NCBI RefSeq assembly: GCF_003716585.1
Contig: NZ_PTJO01000003.1
Span: 62,001-126,000, forward strand
Direction: 5' to 3'
Source: Corynebacterium alimapuense
GTDB lineage: Bacteria > Actinomycetota > Actinomycetes > Mycobacteriales > Mycobacteriaceae
DNA length: 64,000 bases
The translations under genes were made by a program, and so were the position numbers. The notes beneath the pieces are model-generated. The model worked only from the letters and a program-made list of their open reading frames with translations. It was not told where the DNA came from and did no database searches. Below, one piece after another: positions 36,990-45,131 of the stretch. How positions within the stretch are numbered: position 1 is the stretch's first letter; every line of letters begins with the position of its first letter.

Positions 36990-37559
36990 GTGCTTGCCGT
37001 CCACGCCCGATACCGAGGTCGCGAGATCCGCCGTTCCGCACTGGTCAAGCGCTCCGCGGAGGCACTATCCACGCTCAATGGAGTCGGAGAATTCCACGTT
37101 CTGGGAGTTGAGGACATCTGCGCAGCCGTGGAATCCCCTCGTGCAGTCTGTGACACCGTCATGGCGCTGCTCTCCGATGGAAACTGGGTCATCGGTATCG
37201 GTGTCGCCCCAGGTGGCAATGCCGACATTGCACGCAAGACTGCCACCGCATCGCTGAGCAAAGGGGGCAGGGCCGGAATAGTTAAGGCCAAGTTGAGCAC
37301 CCGTGGAGGGGCAGACCGCGCAGCGGATATCGCCGCTGTCTTCGCGCTATTAGGACAAGTGTTAGCCAAGCGAACCCTGGAAGGCCGAGAGGCGACCTCC
37401 TTGGTTCGTTCTGGGCTCAATCAGAACGAGGCCGCTGAGGAGTTGGGCATTTCTAAGCAGGCAATGTCCCAGCGGCTTCAAGCAGCAGGTTGGCAAGCAG
37501 AGACCGCTGGCTGGCAGCTAGCAGTCAATCTGATTGCTCGGGCGGAAACTAGCGAGTAG
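36990..37559 (+). CDS. Putative HTH DNA-binding protein (SatD-like layout)
   Basis: 189 aa. The C-terminal helix-turn-helix LNQNEAAEELGISKQAMSQRLQAAGW (about 140-165) is clear. The N-terminal part (1-130) includes the Gly-rich segment VIGIGVAPGG and Ala-rich helices and resembles proteins annotated SatD-like; I cannot assign a ligand. GTG start with AGGGAGA five bases upstream. No partner gene is obvious: it is preceded by the VTT gene on the same strand and converges with the SPFH gene. Confidence 0.68.
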   Translation: MLAVHARYRGREIRRSALVKRSAEALSTLNGVGEFHVLGVEDICAAVESPRAVCDTVMALLSDGNWVIGIGVAPGGNADIARKTATASLSKGGRAGIVKAKLSTRGGADRAADIAAVFALLGQVLAKRTLEGREATSLVRSGLNQNEAAEELGISKQAMSQRLQAAGWQAETAGWQLAVNLIARAETSE

Positions 37560-37597
37560 TTCTAGCTTTGGCGCTTCACTTCTTCGCTACCGCGAGC

Positions 37598-38821
37598 TTA
37601 TTGATCAATTGCAGATTGCTCGACCGAAGAGCCCTCGGTAGAGCCTTCGATCTCAGCTGTGGTGGAGTCTGGGGCTGAATGGCGAGATGATGAGGCCTTC
37701 TTTGCTGCCTTAACCTCGTGAAGCTCCGGATCCACCGGTTTGTTTGCTACCGCAGTGGCCGCTGCAACTGCCGCAGCGATTTCTGGATCAGAGGCGGTAG
37801 AAAACCACTCATCAATGTTTTCTGGTTCTGCCATTTCACGGGTTTCCTCATCAACTCCGTTTGGCTCGTAGCGGAATACCCCTTCCTCATCCTTCTGTGC
37901 GAAGGCACGCGCAAATTGCTCAAGGGAATCGCCGAACTGAGAAGGAATCATCCACATCGTTGAGGCTTGACCCTGGGCCAGCTCTGGCAGCTTCTCCAAG
38001 TATTGATAAGCCAGCACCTCTGGGGTGAGCTTGGACGCCTTGACCGCAGCATTGATCTTTTGGATCGCGCGGGCTTGGCCTTGAGCCTCAAGGTAGCGGG
38101 AGGCACGCTCGCCTTCTGCCCTGAGCATCATGGCCTGACGCTCGGCTTCAGCTGCGAGAATAGACGCATGCTTGTCACCTTCAGCAGAGAGAATACGAGC
38201 CTGCTTTTCACCCTCAGCAGTCTTGATGTCTGACTCTCGGCGACCTTCTGCAGTGAGAATCATCGCCCGCTTTTCGCGGTCAGCTTTCATCTGCATTTCC
38301 ATCGACTGCTGGATGGACGGCGGTGGATCAATAGCTTTAAGCTCCACACGGCTGATTCGTAGGCCCCACTTTGAGGTCGCGGCATCTAGCTCACCTCGAA
38401 GGCGGCGGTTGATGGTATCTCGTGAGGTAAGGGTTTCTTCCAGCGTCATTCCGCCGACCACATCTCGGAGGGTCGCCACCGAAATCTGTTCTACACCAAC
38501 GATGTAGTTGTCAACGCCATAGATGGCCTTGGCAGGTTCATTAATCTGGAAGGTCACGACGATGTCAATGGCCACGGTTAGGTTGTCTTGGGTGATCACC
38601 GCCTGTGGCGGGAACGAGACCACGCGTTCACGGGTATCGATTCGGGCGCGCACCCGGTCGATGAACGGTATCAAGAAGGTAAGACCTCCCGATACCGTCC
38701 TGGTGTAGCTACCCAATCGTTCAATTATTGCGGCTTCTCCCTGAGGGATTAGCGCGATGGATTTGATCACTACTGCTGCGACAAAAGCGAGCAGCACGAC
38801 CAAGAGAATGATTTCTACCAT
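37598..38821 (-). CDS. SPFH/band-7 (stomatin-like) membrane protein
   Basis: 407 aa. N-terminal membrane anchor (about 3-25), SPFH domain (about 28-180, including LDAATSKWGLRISRVELKAIDPP), a coiled coil with repeated AEGxxxA/AEAERQ units (about 185-250) and an acidic tail. Bacterial homologues (QmcA, paraslipin) organise membrane microdomains. It starts four bases after nfeD; NfeD-stomatin pairs are a classic conserved operon. Confidence 0.92.
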   Translation of the reverse strand: MVEIILLVVLLAFVAAVVIKSIALIPQGEAAIIERLGSYTRTVSGGLTFLIPFIDRVRARIDTRERVVSFPPQAVITQDNLTVAIDIVVTFQINEPAKAIYGVDNYIVGVEQISVATLRDVVGGMTLEETLTSRDTINRRLRGELDAATSKWGLRISRVELKAIDPPPSIQQSMEMQMKADREKRAMILTAEGRRESDIKTAEGEKQARILSAEGDKHASILAAEAERQAMMLRAEGERASRYLEAQGQARAIQKINAAVKASKLTPEVLAYQYLEKLPELAQGQASTMWMIPSQFGDSLEQFARAFAQKDEEGVFRYEPNGVDEETREMAEPENIDEWFSTASDPEIAAAVAAATAVANKPVDPELHEVKAAKKASSSRHSAPDSTTAEIEGSTEGSSVEQSAIDQ

Positions 38822-38825
38822 GTGT

Positions 38826-39254
38826 TCAAGATTCCTTCCAGACGACTGCGGTTGCCCCGTCGATGCTGACTACGGTGACGCGATCACCTTCGGCAAAAGT
38901 GTGCACGGGGTCGAGGGAACGTGCTGACCAAATTGAGCCATCCATCCGAATCTGCCCCCCGGCGGCTTCGATAGGAGCAATAACCAACGCCGGAGAACCA
39001 ACCAAAGCCGTGACCGAGGTGTCAAGCACTTTCGGCTGATAGAGGCGGCGCTTGAGATACGGCCTGAGAAACACCAGGAGGCCAAGCGAGGTGACGGTAA
39101 AGGCCACTACTGATGCCCATAGCGGGAGCCCGATCAACGAGATCCCCGTTGCTGCTAGTGCTCCACCGGCGAGCATAAGCAGCGTCATCTCCCCCACTGC
39201 CAATTCCAGGCCTGCGAGTACTAATGCTGCGATAAACCAAACTATTGCTCCCAC
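38826..39254 (-). CDS. NfeD-family membrane protein
   Basis: 142 aa. Three hydrophobic segments (about 1-75), then the C-terminal OB-fold NfeD domain (about 80-140, ending in VVSIDGATAVVWKES). Companion of the SPFH protein downstream. The start is revised to GTG at 39254: TAGGTT lies seven bases upstream, whereas the longer frame would need a TTG at 39263. Topology suggests the OB domain is cytoplasmic, as in short NfeD proteins. Confidence 0.88.
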   Translation of the reverse strand: MGAIVWFIAALVLAGLELAVGEMTLLMLAGGALAATGISLIGLPLWASVVAFTVTSLGLLVFLRPYLKRRLYQPKVLDTSVTALVGSPALVIAPIEAAGGQIRMDGSIWSARSLDPVHTFAEGDRVTVVSIDGATAVVWKES

Positions 39255-39279
39255 GGGCCCCAACCTACCGGAAGCCTTC

Positions 39280-40128
39280 CTACATGAGGTCAGACTTGGT
39301 TAGCTCGGGTGTGGTGACGAAATCAACCAGCCGCTCAACTGCACCGATGAGAGAAGAATCAAGATCCCGGAAAGAAGTCACTGCGGCGGAAACTCGCCGC
39401 CATCCTTCTTGCGGGTCTGACCAGCCTGCTCGGCGGCAGATTCCGGTCTTCCAATCTTCACCATAGGGAACCTCGGGCCACGCACGAAGTCCTACCCGTT
39501 CTGGTTTAACTGCTGCCCAAATATCGATAAAAGGATGGCCGGTGACCAGTACATGTTCCCCTACTGTCTCAGTCATCCGAGTCTCCTTCGATCCTTTCAC
39601 CAAGTGATCAGCCAACACCCCGACCCGACGGCCGGGACCAGGAACGAATTCGGCAAGTCGCTCCTCAAGGTTGTCTAGTCCTTCCAAATATTCGACTACC
39701 ACCCCTTCTACCCGCAGGTCATGGCCCCAGACCTTTTCGACGATCGCGGCATCATGGATACCTTCCACCCAGATGCGGGAGGGCGCAGCGACCTTGGCTT
39801 CAAGATTTTCTACTCGCCGAGACCCAGAATTCGAATGCTGAGGAGTCTTCTTCTGAGGTGCGATATATCGAGTGAGGGTGACCGCGTGGCCTTCGTAGAG
39901 AAACCCACCGGGAAGCAGCTGAAACAGACGCCTAGTCCCCCGACGATCTTCGAGCCGGACGAACTCACCGTCGTAGGTACGTTCCCAGCCAACAACCGCG
40001 CCGACGAAGTCCTCTCCACGGATTTCTACGACGGTGCCCGGTTTTGCGGGAATCTTCGGATACTCGCGGGGACGATTTCGGTTATGTCCGGAAAAGATGT
40101 CTCCCCGGTAGGGGTCGTTGAAACTCAT
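39280..40128 (-). CDS. DUF3097-family protein
   Basis: 282 aa conserved actinobacterial protein of unknown function. Central IWVEGIHDAAIVEKVWGHDL (about 120-139) followed by VGVLADHLVKGSKE resembles the Glu and DxD regions of a Toprim fold (nuclease/primase metal site), though this is my inference. A small basic beta-rich N-terminal region (about 30-90) could bind nucleic acid. The ATG at 40128 is set by TAGAAT at 40137-40142, eight bases upstream; 40134 is the alternative. Confidence 0.78.
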   Translation of the reverse strand: MSFNDPYRGDIFSGHNRNRPREYPKIPAKPGTVVEIRGEDFVGAVVGWERTYDGEFVRLEDRRGTRRLFQLLPGGFLYEGHAVTLTRYIAPQKKTPQHSNSGSRRVENLEAKVAAPSRIWVEGIHDAAIVEKVWGHDLRVEGVVVEYLEGLDNLEERLAEFVPGPGRRVGVLADHLVKGSKETRMTETVGEHVLVTGHPFIDIWAAVKPERVGLRAWPEVPYGEDWKTGICRRAGWSDPQEGWRRVSAAVTSFRDLDSSLIGAVERLVDFVTTPELTKSDLM

Positions 40129-40136
40129 GGTCATTG

Positions 40137-40153
40137 ATTCTATCGGCTAGACT
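40137..40153. promoter_or_regulatory. Back-to-back leaderless -10 elements, DUF3097 / 40162 gene
   Basis: Minus-strand TAGAAT (40137-40142) and plus-strand TAGACT (40148-40153) each lie eight bases before their ATG (40128 and 40162). The two transcription starts are about 35 bases apart. Confidence 0.55.
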
Positions 40154-40161
40154 CCCGCGCC

Positions 40162-40902
40162 ATGGATATCCGTGCCCAAGTTTGGTCCCCGCTGCAGAAC
40201 ACTTCTATCTGGTTGGGCGCTTGGCTCTATGGACTTGAATCGACCGATGACCTCATTGATGCTTTAGCAGATCTGGGTAATCCAGAGCTCACGGAATTCC
40301 TCCGAGAGTTAAGGAATACGACGAGCAGTCTGTTAGCCGATAGTGGCGAGCCGGTTCTTAGGCTCGTGTTGTCTGGCCCCGGAGAACCCATCGGAATCAG
40401 AGCAGATAGCGCTGCGGCACGCGCGGCGTCGAAAAGCACAGCGGGAGCGATTCTCATTCGAGACCCAGATCCATTGACCACTCATGTTCTGGTCCCAGAC
40501 TCAGTGATCGGCTGGCAGTGGTTTACCGAAACTGGTCTACAACCTGCTCCCGCATGGTTGAGCCCAGGCGAAGCCGACCGACTACTGAGCAAGGCGACTG
40601 AAGATGCAGCCCGGCTGGTGGAAGCCTCGGGTTATCGTGCAACGGGCTTAGACTCTCCCCGGTTGACGGTCGGTGCGTTGTCCGATTTCTACGACGCCCC
40701 TGGTCTGCCAGGATCAGTTCCGCCGCGGGCAGCAAAGCTCTTTGCCCGAGCAGATCGGGTGGCCGCCATCGTGGAGACGGTGACCGGTCGGATGAACGAT
40801 CACCAGATTGACCCGCAGTTGCTGGGTCTGTGGCGGCATATTCGAGCAGCCCGGATGGCCGGAGTCTCCTATGCGGTCGGCGAATTCGGCCGTTTGTTCT
40901 GA
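40162..40902 (+). CDS. Conserved hypothetical protein
   Basis: 246 aa. Not recognised. No signal peptide or membrane segment. Notable segments are [19 protein letters not shown] near the start and [23 protein letters not shown] at the end; the middle contains a probable beta-sheet with [13 protein letters not shown]. Divergent from DUF3097 and convergent with cpfC, with which its 3' end overlaps by 34 bases. It may be a small metabolic or regulatory protein confined to actinobacteria. Confidence 0.7.
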   Translation: MDIRAQVWSPLQNTSIWLGAWLYGLESTDDLIDALADLGNPELTEFLRELRNTTSSLLADSGEPVLRLVLSGPGEPIGIRADSAAARAASKSTAGAILIRDPDPLTTHVLVPDSVIGWQWFTETGLQPAPAWLSPGEADRLLSKATEDAARLVEASGYRATGLDSPRLTVGALSDFYDAPGLPGSVPPRAAKLFARADRVAAIVETVTGRMNDHQIDPQLLGLWRHIRAARMAGVSYAVGEFGRLF

Positions 40903-41942
40903 CAACAACCGGGTTTGCAGGGGCTACCGTTTAGCGTGCAGCCTTGGACTGTCACTTCTCCCAGCCCCACTGGCGGCAGACCTTGGACCACCTCATCCAC
41001 CAGCTCGAGGATCATCTTCGGAAAAACCTCTGAGGGACCAATGGTCTTGGTGCGCTCAACCAACACGCCCAATTCCTTGGCTGCATCAACGAGTTCGGTA
41101 TCAAGATCCCAGAGCACCTCAATATGGTCGGAGATGAATCCGACTGGGCAGACAACGACTGCGGTTGTGCCGCCGGCTGCCAACTCAGTGGTGTGATCGA
41201 CGATATCGGGCTCGAGCCACGGAGTCGCAGGATTGCCTGAGCGTGACTGCCACACGAGGTCGTAACTATCTACACCTGCTGTCTGGGCAATCAGACGAGA
41301 GGATTCAGCGACCTGCCGAGAATAGAGATTCCGATCCTCTGGACCACCAGCTGCATTATCAGCTGCGGTGGGTACAGAGTGGGCGGTGAAAAGCAGCTTT
41401 GTGGTGGGCAGCTGATCCTCGGGGATCTTCGCGAGTGCTTCGTTTACCGCATCGGCCATGAATCCGACAAACCTCGGATGGTCATAGAACTGCCGTAATT
41501 TGGTGAACTCAATGCTCGGCAGACCTTGATCTGCCAAGTGCGCGATCATTGCCTGGATATCTTCATGGTATTGCCGGCAACCGGAGTAACCACCCCATGC
41601 ACTCGTGGCGAAAACCAGCGCTCGGCTTACCCCGTCACGAGACATTTGCTCGGCGGTATCAGCTGCGAATGGATGCCAATTGCGATTGCCAAAATAGACG
41701 GGAAAATCTATCTCTCGGTCGGACATCACTGACTCGAGATGAGCAATGATCTCTCGATTGAGGTCGTTGAGTGGGCTTTTTCCACCGAAGTGGAAATAGT
41801 GTTCACCGACTTTGGCAAGACGCTCTCGGGGAATCCCACGACCGCGGGTGACATTCTCCAAAAATGGAACGACCTCGTCGTTTCCTTCGGGGCCACCAAA
41901 GGAAAGTAATAGGAGGGCATCATAATGTGGGGTTTGAGCCAT
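40869..41942 (-). CDS. cpfC: Coproporphyrin III ferrochelatase
   Basis: 357 aa ferrochelatase (HemH family). Actinobacteria use the coproporphyrin-dependent heme route, so it most likely inserts iron into coproporphyrin III. Catalytic His in FTAHSVPT, and the [14 protein letters not shown] block with conserved His/Glu, are present. The C-terminal cysteines [13 protein letters not shown] match the 2Fe-2S cluster ligands of actinobacterial enzymes. The ATG at 41942 has TAATGT seven bases upstream. The last 34 bases overlap the convergent gene. Confidence 0.95.
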   Translation of the reverse strand: MAQTPHYDALLLLSFGGPEGNDEVVPFLENVTRGRGIPRERLAKVGEHYFHFGGKSPLNDLNREIIAHLESVMSDREIDFPVYFGNRNWHPFAADTAEQMSRDGVSRALVFATSAWGGYSGCRQYHEDIQAMIAHLADQGLPSIEFTKLRQFYDHPRFVGFMADAVNEALAKIPEDQLPTTKLLFTAHSVPTAADNAAGGPEDRNLYSRQVAESSRLIAQTAGVDSYDLVWQSRSGNPATPWLEPDIVDHTTELAAGGTTAVVVCPVGFISDHIEVLWDLDTELVDAAKELGVLVERTKTIGPSEVFPKMILELVDEVVQGLPPVGLGEVTVQGCTLNGSPCKPGCCQNKRPNSPTA

Positions 41943-41978
41943 GACCGCCACATTACCAACAACAAGCCCTCACCAAGA

Positions 41979-43868
41979 CTAGATCAAGCGCACAGCGTAC
42001 TCAGACATGCCTGACCAGCGCACTGGAGAGGTCTTAACATAGGAGCCCGAACTGGGTGCTTCGAGCATCATTCCATCACCGAGGAAGATTGCCACGTGGT
42101 TGCTGCCGCCTGAGCCATAGAAGATCAGATCACCGCGTTCCATCTGGCTCGGATCGATTTTAGTACCGTGGTTGTACTGGTAACCGGTGTAGTGCGGTAG
42201 TGCGATTCCAGCGCCAGCAAAGGCATAGATCATGAGTCCGGAGCAATCGAAACCGATCTTCTGGTAGTCGCCATAAGAGTCAGCAACTCCGCCGTCACGA
42301 ATACCTAGGGTCGGGCCAGTGGCATTACCTCCACCCCAAGCGTAAGGGACTCCGATCTGAGTTTGTGCTCGGGCAATGACTGCTTCGATAGTCGCGCTTC
42401 GGTCGCCTAGGACAGTTTCAGAGGCCTCAGCTGTGATGTCCTCAATCGTGTTGATTGGGGGCAGCGCGGTCAGGTCAGTGTCGATAATTTCCGAGGAATC
42501 TTCAGTCGAAGGACCCTGGACTGGAGAAGATTCTTCGACATCTTCCTCGCCTAGATCTTCTTCGACATCATCTTCGATGGCCTCAGGCTCTTCTTCCACC
42601 GCAGGGTCATCAAGAGCTTCGGGGTTTTGAATCGCGGCGATCTCAACTGGATCGCTTTCTTCATCGCTGACCGAAGGATAGGGGTTATCAAGAGAAGTGT
42701 GATCGGCCTGTGACTGAGCAATCAACGCTGCGGCTGCGGCAGAGGCTGCAGCAACGGCCAGATCCTGCAAAGCCTGATTCTGCTCATCTTGACGCGCCAG
42801 TTCTGCGGCTTCTTCGGCAGCTTTCTCTTCCGCTTCAGCAAGTTCCTGTGCCTCTTGCTCTGCCTGCTGAGCAGCTTCGGCGGCCTCCGAGGCAGCAGCT
42901 TCAGCTTCCTGTCGAGTTTCGGCAGACTCGTTATCGCCTAGATCTTCAACTGCGGCCTCGGATTCGGCCTGTCGCTGTGCAGCGGTTTCAGAGGCTGCAA
43001 TGGCAGCTTCCTTGTCTGCTGCCACACGGGCGGCTTCTTCCTCAGCGGCAGCCCGGGCTTGTGCCGTGGCGGCGGATTCATCTTCAGCTTGTTGCTGATT
43101 CTGCTCCGCCGACTCGAGCTCAGCTACTGCGGTTTGCTGAGCTGGAGTTTCTGCTGGAGAATTCCGGATCTCATCGAGCTGGGCTTGAGCTGCGTCTCGC
43201 TCTGCTGCCAGCCGGTCGCGCTCTGCAGTGACGCTAATAATCTGCTGGGAGGTTGCCTCGATGGCTGCACGGGCATCAGCTTCTCTAGTGGTTGCTTCCT
43301 TTTCACGCGCCTCTGCAAGATCGCGTGCTTGGCGTAGCTGCGATTCTTTATTGGCCTGCTCTGTGCGAAGAAGATCAAGTGCTTCAATGGCTTCGCTTTG
43401 CCGTTCAGCCTGACTGCGCAGATAAGTCTGCCGATCGAGTGAGGCTTCGGCGGCTTCCTCGCCAGCCAAGGTTGTTACCGCCGTCAGTGCGGTGGTGCGA
43501 CGGTAGGCAGAACGGGAAATCTCATCGAGATTGGCCTGGGCTTCTTCAATCTCGCTTTGAGTTTGATCCAACTCTGCGCGGGCAGTGATGACTCCTTGTC
43601 GAGCCTGCTCAGTGGTGGCTTGTGCATCATGCAGATCAACGAGCGATTGATTGACGCTCTCACGTAGGGCCCCGACTTCAAGCTCCAATCGGTCAAGATC
43701 AGATTGTGAGTCAGTTAAGGATCCGACGAGACCTTCAGTTGCGGACTCTGCCTGCGCGATGATAACCCCAGGCTGCGCGACAGCTGGGGTGATCGTGCTC
43801 AAGGTCGCGGTGCTTACGGCAATCGCCAGGCTGATGCGCAGGCGTGCTCGGAAAGTCATGGTAGCCAC
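41979..43868 (-). CDS. Secreted NlpC/P60 peptidoglycan endopeptidase (RipA-like)
   Basis: 629 aa. Signal peptide (about 1-31, ending AVAQP), then a very long Ala/Glu/Gln-rich coiled coil (about 45-375), an acidic Glu/Asp linker (about 395-465) and the C-terminal NlpC/P60 domain (about 495-629) with catalytic Cys542 (FDCSGL) and His591 (NHVAIF). It probably cleaves peptide stems for daughter-cell separation; the coiled coil resembles the autoinhibitory/regulatory segment of RipA. The GTG at 43868 has AGGAG six bases upstream. A 520-base regulatory region precedes it. Confidence 0.92.
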   Translation of the reverse strand: MATMTFRARLRISLAIAVSTATLSTITPAVAQPGVIIAQAESATEGLVGSLTDSQSDLDRLELEVGALRESVNQSLVDLHDAQATTEQARQGVITARAELDQTQSEIEEAQANLDEISRSAYRRTTALTAVTTLAGEEAAEASLDRQTYLRSQAERQSEAIEALDLLRTEQANKESQLRQARDLAEAREKEATTREADARAAIEATSQQIISVTAERDRLAAERDAAQAQLDEIRNSPAETPAQQTAVAELESAEQNQQQAEDESAATAQARAAAEEEAARVAADKEAAIAASETAAQRQAESEAAVEDLGDNESAETRQEAEAAASEAAEAAQQAEQEAQELAEAEEKAAEEAAELARQDEQNQALQDLAVAAASAAAAALIAQSQADHTSLDNPYPSVSDEESDPVEIAAIQNPEALDDPAVEEEPEAIEDDVEEDLGEEDVEESSPVQGPSTEDSSEIIDTDLTALPPINTIEDITAEASETVLGDRSATIEAVIARAQTQIGVPYAWGGGNATGPTLGIRDGGVADSYGDYQKIGFDCSGLMIYAFAGAGIALPHYTGYQYNHGTKIDPSQMERGDLIFYGSGGSNHVAIFLGDGMMLEAPSSGSYVKTSPVRWSGMSEYAVRLI

Positions 43869-44213
43869 TCAAGCTCCTAATTTTCAGACTTGTCAACCAT
43901 GAAGACTTGACATGACTAAAAGGTCTCGGTCATATTCTGGTCAGCTCGCGACCTCAGACACCTGTCCACTTCCCTTGCAATCTCTTCGCGCTTTGCGTGC
44001 TTCCCCACATGCCAGTGCGTAGATAGTGACGCCAATCAAGCCGTCAATACTGATTGAAGCTAAGTCTGTCATCAACTCGCGAGCCGATTCCTGAACCATA
44101 ATTCACATGAGTCACTCATGACCCAACATTCCCCTCGAATGGTGGTCAATAGGCAAGGGTTGACCAACTCGGCCAGGTGCATGACCTGCAAAGTTATGGA
44201 GCTGTAATAATCT

Positions 44214-44229
44214 TGTGAGATAGCTCACA
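44214..44229. promoter_or_regulatory. Consensus GlxR (CRP-type) binding site
   Basis: TGTGAGATAGCTCACA matches the corynebacterial GlxR consensus TGTGANNTANNTCACA at every defined base. It lies about 345 bases upstream of the NlpC/P60 start and 160 bases beyond the Rv1476-like stop. The cAMP-responsive regulator GlxR controls cell-wall hydrolase and central metabolism genes in C. glutamicum. Confidence 0.75.
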
Positions 44230-44305
44230 TTTATGGGTCAATTAGCGACATTTGGACAATTTTGAGTAACTGTTTGGCAACGAAAGTTTCCCATCCAGCT
44301 AATAA

Positions 44306-44325
44306 GTCAAGCTTGAAAGCTTGAC
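44306..44325. terminator. 20-base perfect inverted repeat after the Rv1476-like gene
   Basis: GTCAAGCTT-ga-AAGCTTGAC, 63 bases past the minus-strand stop at 44389. Position suits a terminator, but there is no T-run; an operator is equally possible. Confidence 0.4.
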
Positions 44326-44388
44326 AATAAATATGCTCTAAATCGCCCAATCGCGGCAACTGTGTTGCGTTCGCATGCGGGAGCGAAA

Positions 44389-44877
44389 CTATCGCCGGGA
44401 CGCCATAAAGCCCCAGATGGTTAAGGCAATCACCAAGGCGATCGCGAACAGGGCAAATAGGCCCATGAGAAACCAATTTGCCCCGGCATTGGCCAGCTGA
44501 TCCAGGAAATAGAAAGTGCCTTCTTCAATGTTCGGATTGCCGAGGAAGGCGTGTTGAGCAGATTCAATTGCAGAGCGAGAGTGCGTCTCACTGACTATTG
44601 CCCCAGTGCCTGGCGCTCGGACGATGATGGTATCAAGGTCCGTAGCCATCAATAGTTCTTGAGCTATGTCGCGGAGATCCGCAGTTATATTTGGAGTGAA
44701 ATCCAGCACGACCACACCGACTGGACCCACGTCGATGGACTCGGCATGTGTAACGGCACTAACAAGCCCAGGTTCCAGGCCGGCGCCCATATTGACGGCA
44801 TCCGGATTGCCGAAAGCTACGGAATCTTCCTGTAACTGCTGGGCGAGATTCGGAATGTCGACACCGGCAGGGATCAT
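44389..44877 (-). CDS. Rv1476-like membrane-anchored protein
   Basis: 162 aa. Soluble N-terminal part (about 1-120) followed by one transmembrane helix near the C-terminus (about 134-156, WFLMGLFALFAIALVIALTIWGF) and a short basic tail, so the soluble domain probably faces outside. The family (M. tuberculosis Rv1476) is consistently found beside ripA/ripB and acn, as here, which hints at a link with NlpC/P60 function. No catalytic motif is evident. Divergent from acn. Confidence 0.8.
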   Translation of the reverse strand: MIPAGVDIPNLAQQLQEDSVAFGNPDAVNMGAGLEPGLVSAVTHAESIDVGPVGVVVLDFTPNITADLRDIAQELLMATDLDTIIVRAPGTGAIVSETHSRSAIESAQHAFLGNPNIEEGTFYFLDQLANAGANWFLMGLFALFAIALVIALTIWGFMASRR

Positions 44878-44943
44878 AAGTTGGAGGCACTTTCTCGAGA
44901 CGATGTGATCAGACTGGTTACGTTATATCTATTACGGGTGTGA

Positions 44944-44956
44944 TGGGGGTGGGGGC
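44944..44956 (+). promoter_or_regulatory. Possible RamA-type G-run motifs upstream of acn
   Basis: TGGGGGT (44944-44950) runs directly into TGGGGGC (44950-44956). RamA in C. glutamicum binds TG4-6C / AC4-6GT type sites and controls acn there. Motif evidence only. Confidence 0.35.
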
Positions 44957-44986
44957 ACGCCGCTAGTAGCCCCGAAAAACCATAAA

Positions 44987-45002
44987 CAAAACGCTCGTAC
45001 TG
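44987..45002. promoter_or_regulatory. AcnR operator upstream of acn
   Basis: CAAAACGCTCGTACTG matches the C. glutamicum AcnR operator CAGNACNNNCGTACTG at nine of ten defined bases. It sits 130-145 bases before the acn ATG, with the -10-like TTAAACT just downstream. Binding of the acnR product here would repress acn. Confidence 0.82.
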
Positions 45003-45131
45003 TTAAACTCGCCACAGTCGACGTTCCATCGCCCTAGACTTGGGTATGGACCATCGCGTTCTGCCGTATTCGCCACCCTTGATCGGGACACGCGCTCACG
45101 GTAACGAACATTTCAGTTCAATGAAGAGGAA

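Larger units (their letters stand above)
43869..44388. other. 520-base intergenic region upstream of the NlpC/P60 gene
   Basis: No convincing gene on either strand; AT-richer than its surroundings. It holds a consensus GlxR site (44214-44229), a 15-base palindrome CATGAGTcACTCATG (44106-44120) and a 20-base inverted repeat (44306-44325) just beyond the end of the Rv1476-like gene. It probably contains the NlpC/P60 promoter and its operators. Confidence 0.75.

Noticed and set aside
42710..43231. Plus-strand frame of 173 codons in the NlpC/P60 coiled coil
   Set aside because: Leu/Arg/Gln-rich translation is the mirror of the Ala/Glu-rich coiled coil.
44231..44476. Small frame in the 520-base intergenic region
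   Set aside because: It overlaps the end of the Rv1476-like gene in another frame, has no start signal, and reads through an inverted repeat.
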